NCBI GenBank assembly: GCA_946480915.1
Contig: CAMLLO010000010.1
Location: 91,674-155,673 of the forward strand
Direction of reading: 5' to 3'
Length of the DNA stretch: 64,000 bases
From: an uncultured Sphingobacteriaceae bacterium
GTDB taxonomy: Bacteria; Bacteroidota; Bacteroidia; Sphingobacteriales; Sphingobacteriaceae
Part shown: positions 57,543 to 64,000 of the stretch, one piece after another
How positions within the stretch are numbered: the stretch's first letter is position 1
Layout: every line of letters starts with the position of its first letter
Program-made: the position numbers and the translations under genes
Notes under the pieces: model-generated
What the model was told of the DNA's origin: nothing
Databases searched by the model: none
Seen by the model: only the letters and a program-made list of their open reading frames with translations

Positions 57543-58334
57543 TTACCAGCTGCCGCTAGAGCCGCCGCCGCCAAAACTTCCGCCCCCAAATCCGCCGAAG
57601 CCTCCTCCGCCGCCGCCAAATCCGCCATGTCCGCCACCGCCACCAAAACCACCGCTGCTTCTACCTCCCATGCCAGACATAAGGGTCCACCAAAACAGGT
57701 TTGATCCTCCACGACTTCCTATGATTTGGCCGCCGCTGCCACCACCGCCTTTTTTAGAAATTATTACGATAATAATAATAAACAGAATAATTAATCCCAC
57801 GGGAAACTTACCAGAACCTTTCGTCTGTTTTCCCTGAGCATCATTCTTATATTCACCTTTGGTGTAAGATATGATAGCGTCTGTTGCCTTGTTTAAGCCT
57901 TCATAATAATCGCCTTCTCTAAAGCTTGGCTTGATTTCATTTTCAATGATTCGCTTTGTGATCGCATCTGGCAATGCGCCCTCTAAACCATACCCGGTTT
58001 GGATCGAAACTTTTCTGTCTTTTAATGCAGCTAATAGAACCAGTCCATTATTTTTTCCTTTTTGACCAACGCCCCAGGCTTCCGCTAGGCGAGCAGTATA
58101 ATCCGAAATGTCGTAAACCCCTACAGACTGGATTAACACCACAGCAATCTGGGTGGATGTTGAATCATCAAATGCAACTAGTTTTTGTTCAAGTTGATCG
58201 ATTTGATCCTGAGAAAGCGTATTGGTGTAATCATTAACCAGTCGGTTAGGTTTTTCCGGAAATTTTTGTCCAAAACCATTTAGACCGGATACAAGAAATA
58301 AAATAATAAGGAGGGTACAGTTTTTAAAAGTCAT
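57543..58334 (-). CDS. TPM-domain membrane protein (YgcG family) with glycine-rich tail
   Basis: Signal peptide (about residues 1-22), TPM domain (about 30-150; begins RLVNDYTNTLSQDQIDQLE), a polar linker, one membrane helix (about 180-195) and a long Gly/Ser/Phe tail of about 60 residues ending GSSGSW. TPM proteins in other species act in photosystem or envelope repair; function here unknown. It forms a unit with the TPM and LemA genes just upstream, a common Bacteroidota set. Confidence 0.85.
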   Translation of the reverse strand: MTFKNCTLLIILFLVSGLNGFGQKFPEKPNRLVNDYTNTLSQDQIDQLEQKLVAFDDSTSTQIAVVLIQSVGVYDISDYTARLAEAWGVGQKGKNNGLVLLAALKDRKVSIQTGYGLEGALPDAITKRIIENEIKPSFREGDYYEGLNKATDAIISYTKGEYKNDAQGKQTKGSGKFPVGLIILFIIIIVIISKKGGGGSGGQIIGSRGGSNLFWWTLMSGMGGRSSGGFGGGGGHGGFGGGGGGFGGFGGGSFGGGGSSGSW

Positions 58335-58388
58335 CTCTAGGGATCTCAGAATCAGATTGAATTTTTTAGCTTTAATTTTTAGCTTTTG

Positions 58389-58814
58389 TTAGATATAAGA
58401 TATATCGTCTGATAATTCATTCGAATCACCATCTTCAAACGGAAAAAAATGCTTGAGTTCGTGTCCAGCCATGTCTATGCCCGTGATTAAGCCTTCTACA
58501 AGTTCTCCTTTTTTAAAATGATTAAGCATAGCTTCCTTTGTACTATTCCAGAAGTCTTGAGGTACAACTTTATTTATTCCCGCATCCCCGATGATGGCAA
58601 ATTTTCGGTCTTCGGTTGCAATATAAATTAGGACTCCATTACGAAGTGCGGTTTTGTCCATGCCAATTTTATGAAAGTAGTTAGCGGCTCTGTCTAAAGG
58701 ATCTTCCTTGCAATGCTTTTCTGCACCAATCCGGATTTCTCCCGAGGTATGACTCTCAGCTGCTTCAATAGCTTGCCTGATTCGTTCTTGTTCTGCGTCT
58801 GTAAATAAAGCCAT
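58389..58814 (-). CDS. Short TPM-domain protein
   Basis: 141 residues, essentially one TPM domain without signal peptide or tail (begins LFTDAEQERIRQAIEAAE, with RNGVLIYIA and IIGDAGINKVVP). Second TPM gene of the LemA set; probable cytoplasmic partner. Function unknown. Confidence 0.85.
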   Translation of the reverse strand: MALFTDAEQERIRQAIEAAESHTSGEIRIGAEKHCKEDPLDRAANYFHKIGMDKTALRNGVLIYIATEDRKFAIIGDAGINKVVPQDFWNSTKEAMLNHFKKGELVEGLITGIDMAGHELKHFFPFEDGDSNELSDDISYI

Positions 58815-58875
58815 TCGTTTGCGAGCTTCTTCGGTTTCCCTTTTTTATTGGATGAACAATTCGGTGTAATCAATT

Positions 58876-59454
58876 TTAAAACTCGACTTTCGGGGCGTTT
58901 TGTGCCGCAGGATCTGCCTGAAAATACCCTTTTTTCTCAAAGCCAAATAGAGAGGCCGTCAGATTGTTGGGAAATGATCGAATTTTAGAATTATAAACTC
59001 GTGTTACCTCATTAAATTTCTGCCTTTCTACTGTAATACGGTTTTCCGTACCTTCAATTTGGGCTTGCAATTCAAGAAAATTCTGGTTTGCTTTTAATTG
59101 TGGATAGTTTTCAGTAACCATCATTAGTCTTCCAAGAGCTGTACTTAGCTGTCCCTGTGCCTGATTGAATTTTTCTATGGATTCAGGTGTAAGCTTAGTA
59201 GGATCAACATTAACAGAGGTAGCTTTCGCACGCGCTTCCATAACTGCAGTTAGAGTTCCTTGCTCATGTGCTGCTGCTCCCTTTACTGAGGCTACTAAAT
59301 TAGGGATTAAATCTGCTCTGCGCTTGTATACATTCTGAACTTGCGCCCATTGCGACTGAACTTGCTCGTCGAGATCAACCATGGTATTATAGCCGCAGGA
59401 TGAAAAAGAAAGAATTGTTACTAAAGCTGCAATGGTATAAAAAAATTTTCTCAT
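58876..59454 (-). CDS. LemA family lipoprotein
   Basis: A signal peptide ending in the lipobox FSSC (Cys20) is followed by the LemA helical domain: WAQVQNVYKRRADLIPNLVASVKGAA, then NFLELQAQIEGTENRITVERQKFNEVTRVYN. 192 residues. LemA proteins are envelope proteins of unknown molecular function, usually next to TPM genes as here. First gene of the set. Confidence 0.92.
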   Translation of the reverse strand: MRKFFYTIAALVTILSFSSCGYNTMVDLDEQVQSQWAQVQNVYKRRADLIPNLVASVKGAAAHEQGTLTAVMEARAKATSVNVDPTKLTPESIEKFNQAQGQLSTALGRLMMVTENYPQLKANQNFLELQAQIEGTENRITVERQKFNEVTRVYNSKIRSFPNNLTASLFGFEKKGYFQADPAAQNAPKVEF

Positions 59455-59839
59455 GGTTTAAGGGTTTTTTATTTGTTCTGTAAAACGATCATCAAAATGC
59501 ATTCCGTTATCTAATCTATTATTTTGCTTAGACATTATGTCAGTAAAGATAAATCTTTAACTCGGCTTTTTGTTTTGATCTACCATAACTCATCGTATAA
59601 TAGAATTGAATTTGCGGCATTTCCATTTATAACTTGGCTATAAAAAATTCATATTGTCGTTATTTTATTTTTTTGAGAAAAATAATGCGGGTAACCAAAA
59701 AATAAAAAGATGGCCGTTCAGCTTTTACTTGCGGATAATCGTAAATTTAACATAAATGAAAATTGTTGATAATTTTTGTAACAGTTAGTTAATTCGCAAC
59801 GTAATAAGAAAAATGCTCCTTTGTATTTTTTATAAGAAA
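59455..59839. other. Intergenic region between lemA and a small exported-protein gene
   Basis: About 385 very AT-rich bases between divergent genes. No ORF or RNA structure that I can support. Confidence 0.5.
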
Positions 59840-60217
59840 ATGAAGCAAACCACTAAAGTGCTTTTACCTCTGGGTCTTTTTATGTCCATTGTAATTCCCC
59901 TTACGGTGAAAGCCCTGTTTACAGATACAGATTTTTTTGAAAGTAGCGAAAACTCTAAAATAGATTATTTGCAACCGTATAAAGTTAAACCCGAAAGTTC
60001 GATAGAGAGCCCAATATTAAACGTTAGCGAAGACGGACTTGAAATCAAAAATATTGAAGAGACGCCAAAGGCGAATACCTCAGATGGGAGTTCTTATTAT
60101 AAAGGTTCCAACGTGAAAAAAAGAATTCATAATCGTGTTGCCGATGCTCCAATTTCCGATCTGGATTTAGGTGTCCAGGTAACTAGCCCCCAAAGTTTAG
60201 AGGATTTGCACAAATAG
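59840..60217 (+). CDS. Small single-helix membrane or exported protein of unknown function
   Basis: 126 residues from the ATG at 59840 (an upstream ATG at 59813 would add nine). One N-terminal hydrophobic helix (about 6-25), then an acidic and polar region with a lysine-rich SNVKKRIHN stretch. Likely exported or anchored. No family recognised. Confidence 0.6.
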   Translation: MKQTTKVLLPLGLFMSIVIPLTVKALFTDTDFFESSENSKIDYLQPYKVKPESSIESPILNVSEDGLEIKNIEETPKANTSDGSSYYKGSNVKKRIHNRVADAPISDLDLGVQVTSPQSLEDLHK

Positions 60218-60290
60218 TAGCTGTTTTTTCGCATTTAATATCTTAATCATAACTTTGTAAAGTCCGGGATAAAAACCTGGCTTATATGGT

Positions 60291-61838
60291 ATGGTAAAAG
60301 AAGTAGAACTAGTATTGCTTCCCTTTGAAGCAACAGATCCAGTTCTGATAAATGCAAAAGCTGCCTCCGCTCTTAAAATATCTCCGGAGAAAATTTCCCA
60401 GTTGAAAATCCTTAAGCGTTCAATTGATGCCCGCGGTAAGCAGGTAGTATATCGACTTAAGGTGAATGTGTATATTCAGGAGCAGGCAGCACCAGATGTT
60501 TTTTCAGTTAACTATCCTAATGTAGCCGATAAAAAAGCGGTTCTTATTATTGGGGCCGGACCTGCAGGTTTATTTGCTGCCGTAAGGTGCATTGAGCTAG
60601 GTTTGAAACCGATTGTTCTGGAGCGCGGAAAGGACGTCAAACAACGTCGGCGTGATCTCGCCGCTATTAACAGAGAAGGAATTATTAATCCTGAATCCAA
60701 TTACTGTTATGGAGAGGGGGGAGCCGGAACCTATTCAGATGGTAAATTATATACGCGTTCAAATAAACGCGGTGACATTCAATACGTATTAAAAACTCTG
60801 GTTGCCCATGGAGCTACCCCGGATATTTTAGTCGATGCACGTCCCCATATCGGAACCAACAAGCTTCCTCAAATCATAATTTCACTTCGCGAAACCATAT
60901 TAAATGCCGGTGGGGAAGTTCACTTCGATTGTAAAGTTGAAGATATTATAATTACAGGAGCTGAAATCGAAGGGGTAAAAACTTCTTCGGGAGAGATTTT
61001 TAAATCCAGAAATGTAATTCTTGCTACCGGACACTCGGCTAGAGATATTTATCATCTGCTCCATAAGCGAAATGTTTTAATCGAAGCCAAGCCCTTTGCT
61101 TTGGGTGTCAGAATAGAGCATCCGCAACATATTATCGACAAAGCCCAATATCATTGCGATGTTCGCGACCCATTCCTTCCTCCATCTTCTTACAGTTTCG
61201 TAGAACAAATTGAAAATAGAGGTGTATTTTCTTTTTGTATGTGTCCAGGAGGTATTATCGCTCCTTGTGCCACAGATTTTAATGAAATAGTAGTAAACGG
61301 ATGGTCGCCCTCAAAACGGAATAACCCGTTTGCAAATTCCGGGACAGTTGTCCAGATTAATTTAGACGATGTGATTGGTGACTCTCGGAATCCATTAAGA
61401 TTGTTGGAATTTCAAAGTAAGATCGAGCAGGCTGCTTATACGGCGGGTGGAGGAAATCTCGTAGCGCCAGCCCAGCGTATGGTGGATTTTGTCGAGAGCC
61501 GACTCTCTGTAGACCTTCCGGAAAATTCTTACCTGCCGGGCACAAAGTCTAGTTTATTGAACGAGGTACTCCCCGAATTTATCTTTTCCCGTTTACAAAA
61601 AGCACTTCCCCAGTTTGGAAAAAAGATGAAAGGCTATTACACCAACGAAGCAATTTTGGTTGGCGTCGAGTCTAGAACATCTTCTCCAGTTCGTATTCCC
61701 CGGGACAAAGAATCCTTTCAACATCCCCAGGTAAAAGGTCTATTTCCCTGCGCTGAAGGCGCTGGCTATGCAGGGGGTATCGTTTCAGCAGCTATCGATG
61801 GCATGAATTGTGCAGAAGCAATAACAAGAAATATATAA
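60291..61838 (+). CDS. FAD-dependent oxidoreductase
   Basis: 515 residues with the dinucleotide-binding motif IIGAGPAGLFAA near residue 86-97 and YGEGGAGTYSDGKL near 145. An N-terminal domain of about 80 residues precedes the Rossmann fold. This is the widespread Bacteroidota FAD-dependent protein of unknown substrate, with C-terminal ATG-HSARDIYHLL and GVESRTSSPVRIPRD. The CoA-binding gene follows 11 bases after the stop. Confidence 0.85.
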   Translation: MVKEVELVLLPFEATDPVLINAKAASALKISPEKISQLKILKRSIDARGKQVVYRLKVNVYIQEQAAPDVFSVNYPNVADKKAVLIIGAGPAGLFAAVRCIELGLKPIVLERGKDVKQRRRDLAAINREGIINPESNYCYGEGGAGTYSDGKLYTRSNKRGDIQYVLKTLVAHGATPDILVDARPHIGTNKLPQIIISLRETILNAGGEVHFDCKVEDIIITGAEIEGVKTSSGEIFKSRNVILATGHSARDIYHLLHKRNVLIEAKPFALGVRIEHPQHIIDKAQYHCDVRDPFLPPSSYSFVEQIENRGVFSFCMCPGGIIAPCATDFNEIVVNGWSPSKRNNPFANSGTVVQINLDDVIGDSRNPLRLLEFQSKIEQAAYTAGGGNLVAPAQRMVDFVESRLSVDLPENSYLPGTKSSLLNEVLPEFIFSRLQKALPQFGKKMKGYYTNEAILVGVESRTSSPVRIPRDKESFQHPQVKGLFPCAEGAGYAGGIVSAAIDGMNCAEAITRNI

Positions 61839-61849
61839 ATAGGAAGGAA

Positions 61850-62209
61850 ATGAAGAAAACCATTGTTTTAGGTGCAACTCCAGATTCGAGCCGGTACGCT
61901 TATCTGGCTTCAAATAAGCTGGCGAGATATGGACATGAGATCGTTAACGTAGGCATTAAAAGTGGTGAAGTGGCTGGGGTGGCTATCGAAAAGCCCGAGT
62001 ATATTCATTCTGACGTTCATACAATTACTCTATATGTAGGTCCGAATAATCAAAAGAATTTATATAATTACGTTCTAAACACGAATCCCAAACGGATAAT
62101 TTTTAACCCTGGAACAGAAAATCCGGAACTTGAATTTTTAGCGGAACAAAAAGGAATAGAAACCGTAATAGGATGTACGCTGGTAATGCTTTCAACCGGC
62201 GAATACTAG
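61850..62209 (+). CDS. CoA-binding protein
   Basis: 119 residues with a Rossmann-like CoA-binding fold (PF13380): GATPDSSRYAYLASNKLARYGH, IFNPGTENPELEFLA and the ending VIGCTLVML. ATG at 61850 preferred over the earlier frame start, which lies inside the oxidoreductase gene. Soluble; function unknown. Confidence 0.85.
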   Translation: MKKTIVLGATPDSSRYAYLASNKLARYGHEIVNVGIKSGEVAGVAIEKPEYIHSDVHTITLYVGPNNQKNLYNYVLNTNPKRIIFNPGTENPELEFLAEQKGIETVIGCTLVMLSTGEY

Positions 62210-62233
62210 TACTGCTAATCCTTATTCTTATAT

Positions 62234-62605
62234 ATGATTTCATCACTTACAAAACCTTCAATTATTAAACAATACGTGCCGGGAATTTACTTCGCTGGTA
62301 TAGCTACCTGGATGGCTTATCAGGAAGCTAACTTATGGATGGGATTAATTATAGCGCTTTTCATAATACAAATGCTCTTTAATAATAGATATATAAACCT
62401 TATTCTCGGTTTTCTAACCATCCTATGGTCATTATATATGCTCGCGGCTTTGTTTTATAAAGCGCATACGACCATTAATTACATGTCGATAACGTTGCTG
62501 CTCACAGTTCTCAACTTTTATATGTCCCGGATGCTATTTTTAAATCAGAATTTTACTCTGACATCGCTTAGGGAAAATAGCCTCGACGAAATACTTTTTT
62601 TATAA
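62234..62605 (+). CDS. Membrane protein of unknown function
   Basis: 123 residues with three or four membrane helices and a polar C terminus. No family recognised. Lies 25 bases after the CoA-binding gene, probably the same unit. Confidence 0.6.
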   Translation: MISSLTKPSIIKQYVPGIYFAGIATWMAYQEANLWMGLIIALFIIQMLFNNRYINLILGFLTILWSLYMLAALFYKAHTTINYMSITLLLTVLNFYMSRMLFLNQNFTLTSLRENSLDEILFL

Positions 62606-62619
62606 GGGAAATGGAGTGT

Positions 62620-62710
62620 GGGGGTCTATCTTCCGGTAGCCCTGCTTTCCGCTATAGCTTCCCGAGTACAAGGCCTCTGCGCACGCTGCCGCTGCAATCA
62701 GGTTTAGATG
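62620..62710. repeat. Likely dispersed intergenic repeat (short GC-rich element)
   Basis: A GC-rich stretch, unlike its surroundings, containing CCCTGCTTTCCGCTATAGCTTC and GCGCACGCTGCCGCTGCAATC. I recall similar intergenic sequences in Sphingobacteriaceae genomes, but cannot confirm copies from this window alone. No ORF covers it. Confidence 0.4.
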
Positions 62711-62751
62711 GCACTGATTCTTCGTTGAAACCTAAATTGCCCGTTCCTTCC

Positions 62752-62991
62752 TTACCATAAACGCATCGTTTCTATTTTATCGGCAATCAAGTGAAGGATC
62801 TGTTCATCTACAATCCCGCTGTTTTTGCAAATGTGCAGAAGCCCCCGACCGTCTGGTTCAAAACTCGCGACTATCCCATTGTCGTTATAGATCTCAAATT
62901 TGCATTTATAATCATCGCTATGTGGATAGTCAATAACTTGGAATGTCAATTTCTTTTCGTCTTTAATTACTTCTATCGAAAACTTCTCCAT
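62752..62991 (-). CDS. Small conserved-type protein of unknown function
   Basis: 79 residues, soluble, with a strand-rich pattern (KCKFEIYNDNGIVASFEPDGRGLLHICKN) and a C-terminal helix (ILHLIADKIE). I recognise this type as common in Bacteroidota, with no assigned function. Single gene before the rRNA leader. Confidence 0.7.
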   Translation of the reverse strand: MEKFSIEVIKDEKKLTFQVIDYPHSDDYKCKFEIYNDNGIVASFEPDGRGLLHICKNSGIVDEQILHLIADKIETMRLW

Positions 62992-63283
62992 ACACCATCA
63001 TTATATAGCAACAATGCCTTTGTTAATTAAATGCTTTCTTGCCGGCTTGTTGATATTTGTCTTAAATATCATAAAAAATAAAGACTTTTTCAATCGATTG
63101 CTATTACTGAAAACCTTAAAGAACCTCTTGACAGTAGAGGAGAAAGTGCTTAACTTTGATAGGTGTTTGCAAGAAAAGCAAATAAACAGGAACAAAAGGG
63201 TGTGCGGGAGGACTGCAGGGAAAAAATAAAGCACTGATAAACAGGGGCAATGGTCTAAGGTTTTAAAAAAGGATAAATTTTCT

Positions 63284-63313
63284 TTGCAGAGACGGAAAAA
63301 AGTCTCACCTTTG
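63284..63313 (+). promoter_or_regulatory. rRNA promoter P1
   Basis: -33 TTG at 63284-63286, 19-base spacer, and CACCTTTG at 63306-63313, close to the Bacteroidota -7 box TAnnTTTG. Confidence 0.7.
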
Positions 63314-63439
63314 CAATCCCAAACGGAAAGGGCGGGAAAAAGCAAAAGCAGCGCAAGGCAGCTTTTGAATACTGAAAAGAGGGCAAAGACAGGAAGTAAG
63401 AGGGAGTAAAAAGCCTCGAAAAAAAATGCAAAATACTTC

Positions 63440-63470
63440 TTGCGGGAATGAAAAAAGATTCTCACCTTTG
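63440..63470 (+). promoter_or_regulatory. rRNA promoter P2
   Basis: -33 TTG at 63440-63442, 20-base spacer, and CACCTTTG at 63463-63470. The surrounding unit is repeated about 157 bases after P1. Confidence 0.7.
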
Positions 63471-63598
63471 CAATCCCAAAACGAAGGGAATTGCAGAAAG
63501 CAACCGGGCAGCGCAAGGCGGAACGGAAACTGAAAAGAGGGTAAGAAGCAAAGAAGAAAGAGAGCTGAAAAGGTCTCAAAAAAAATAAAAAAAACTTC

Positions 63599-63629
63599 TT
63601 GCAGAAATCAAAAAAGATTCTCACCTTTG
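63599..63629 (+). promoter_or_regulatory. rRNA promoter P3
   Basis: -33 TTG at 63599-63601, 20-base spacer, and CACCTTTG at 63622-63629, about 159 bases after P2. Closest to the 16S gene. Confidence 0.7.
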
Positions 63630-63948
63630 CAGTCCCAAAACGAACGGGAAAACAAGCAGACAGCGCAAGGCTGGAAGCGATACAAAATTGAAATACTTTA
63701 AACAGTCCATCTTTGAAAGAAGATACCAGGCTGAATAAATATAGCTGAACCGCGAAGGAGAGGCGCTCAAGTTCTTTAAAAGAAAAGTCAAATAGTATAG
63801 CGAGTAAAAACGGAAACAACGTTACTCGTAACGACAAACAATCCTAGTCAATTCATACAAATAGCAAATTAAGTTTTAGCAGAAATGCTAAAATATTTCA
63901 ACGATTCTATTTGAGATATAATAGGGTCAGCGATACAAAACTTCATTA

Positions 63949-64000
<52 letters not shown>

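Larger units (their letters stand above)
63270..63680 (+). repeat. Three tandem promoter-leader repeat units (about 158 bases each)
   Basis: Each unit carries the -33/-7 pair, then TTTGCARTCCCAAA and GCAGCGCAAGGC, followed by a variable purine-rich stretch. The spacing between units is 157 and 159 bases. Confidence 0.75.
62992..63946 (+). other. Leader and promoter region of the rRNA operon
   Basis: About 950 bases without a supported protein gene. 62992-63260 has nothing I can assign. 63280-63680 holds three tandem promoter repeats, and 63680-63946 is the 16S leader. An antisense frame of 278 residues through this region (63001-63837) is rejected as spurious. Confidence 0.7.

Noticed and set aside
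57498..57837. Pro/Ala-rich plus-strand frames
   Set aside because: They are the antisense of the Gly-rich tail of the TPM protein.
63014..63229. 71-residue plus-strand frame after the small 79-residue gene
   Set aside because: Low-complexity Leu/Lys composition, no recognisable domain, and located in the rRNA leader region; not supported.
63001..63837. Antisense open frame of 278 residues across the rRNA leader
   Set aside because: It runs through the tandem promoter repeats, its composition is Phe/Leu/Ser-rich and repeats at each unit, and it is opposite to the rRNA operon. It is a shadow of A-rich repeat DNA.

Overview
The window is a stretch of chromosome from a Bacteroidota bacterium, most likely Sphingobacteriaceae or a close relative (Pedobacter/Mucilaginibacter-like). 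The basis is the start of a 16S rRNA gene at the right edge with a Sphingobacteriia/Cytophagia-type 5' end, repeated Bacteroidota-type promoters (TAnnTTTG at -7), and typical Bacteroidota genes: a eukaryote-like class Ia ribonucleotide reductase, a GH3 enzyme, a DUF5606 protein, a 'putative porin' and an asparagine-synthetase-B-like secreted protein. No phage, transposase, plasmid or CRISPR genes were seen. The gene content is mainly housekeeping.

Layout. 0-5.3 kb: nadE, tatD, ansA, a small gene, tRNA-Ser(GGA) and a lipoprotein with three PepSY-like repeats. 5.7-7.7 kb: polyprenyl diphosphate synthase and a TerC membrane protein. 7.7-11.7 kb (minus strand): recJ, lptB and GH3 as one tight unit. 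11.8-17 kb: metallo-beta-lactamase-fold hydrolase, YceI, P5C dehydrogenase, and a LytS/LytTR two-component pair. 17.1-21.1 kb: lpxK, purine nucleoside phosphorylase and a porin, overlapping head to tail. 21.2-25.3 kb: secreted AsnB-like protein, cyclophilin, DUF5606 protein, rlmH with an unlisted 42-residue membrane peptide, msrB and RlpA. 25.4-29.2 kb: a cobalamin riboswitch in front of class Ia nrdB and nrdA. 29.3-34.3 kb: CWC protein, fabG, VWA membrane protein, DivIC/FtsB, outer-membrane-type protein. 34.4-38.8 kb: eno and carA (minus), panB and rluA (plus).

38.8-42.8 kb is a carotenoid-tailoring cluster (acyltransferase, glycosyltransferase, CruF-like hydratase, ispH, CrtW-like ketolase), followed by hemH and waaA. 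45.2-50.5 kb is a nucleotide-sugar operon (ugd, UDP-glucuronate decarboxylase, galE, rfbB, PHP tyrosine phosphatase) for capsule or LPS sugars. 51-55.5 kb holds an A-type Fe-S carrier, a B12-type acyl-CoA mutase large subunit and dnaA. 55.6-59.5 kb (minus) holds MOSC, NUDIX and a LemA/TPM/TPM set. 60.3-62.6 kb holds an FAD oxidoreductase and a CoA-binding protein. The window ends with three tandem rRNA promoter units and the first bases of 16S rRNA.

Features most worth a second look: the B12 riboswitch controlling a B12-independent reductase; two 145-bp intergenic elements built from 7-bp units in opposing arms; the triplicated rRNA promoter block; the acyl/glycosyl carotenoid cluster; the fabG terminator hairpin that covers the start codon of the next gene; and the conserved-looking 42-residue membrane peptide after rlmH. 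I did not find a clearly novel multi-gene defence or mobile system.
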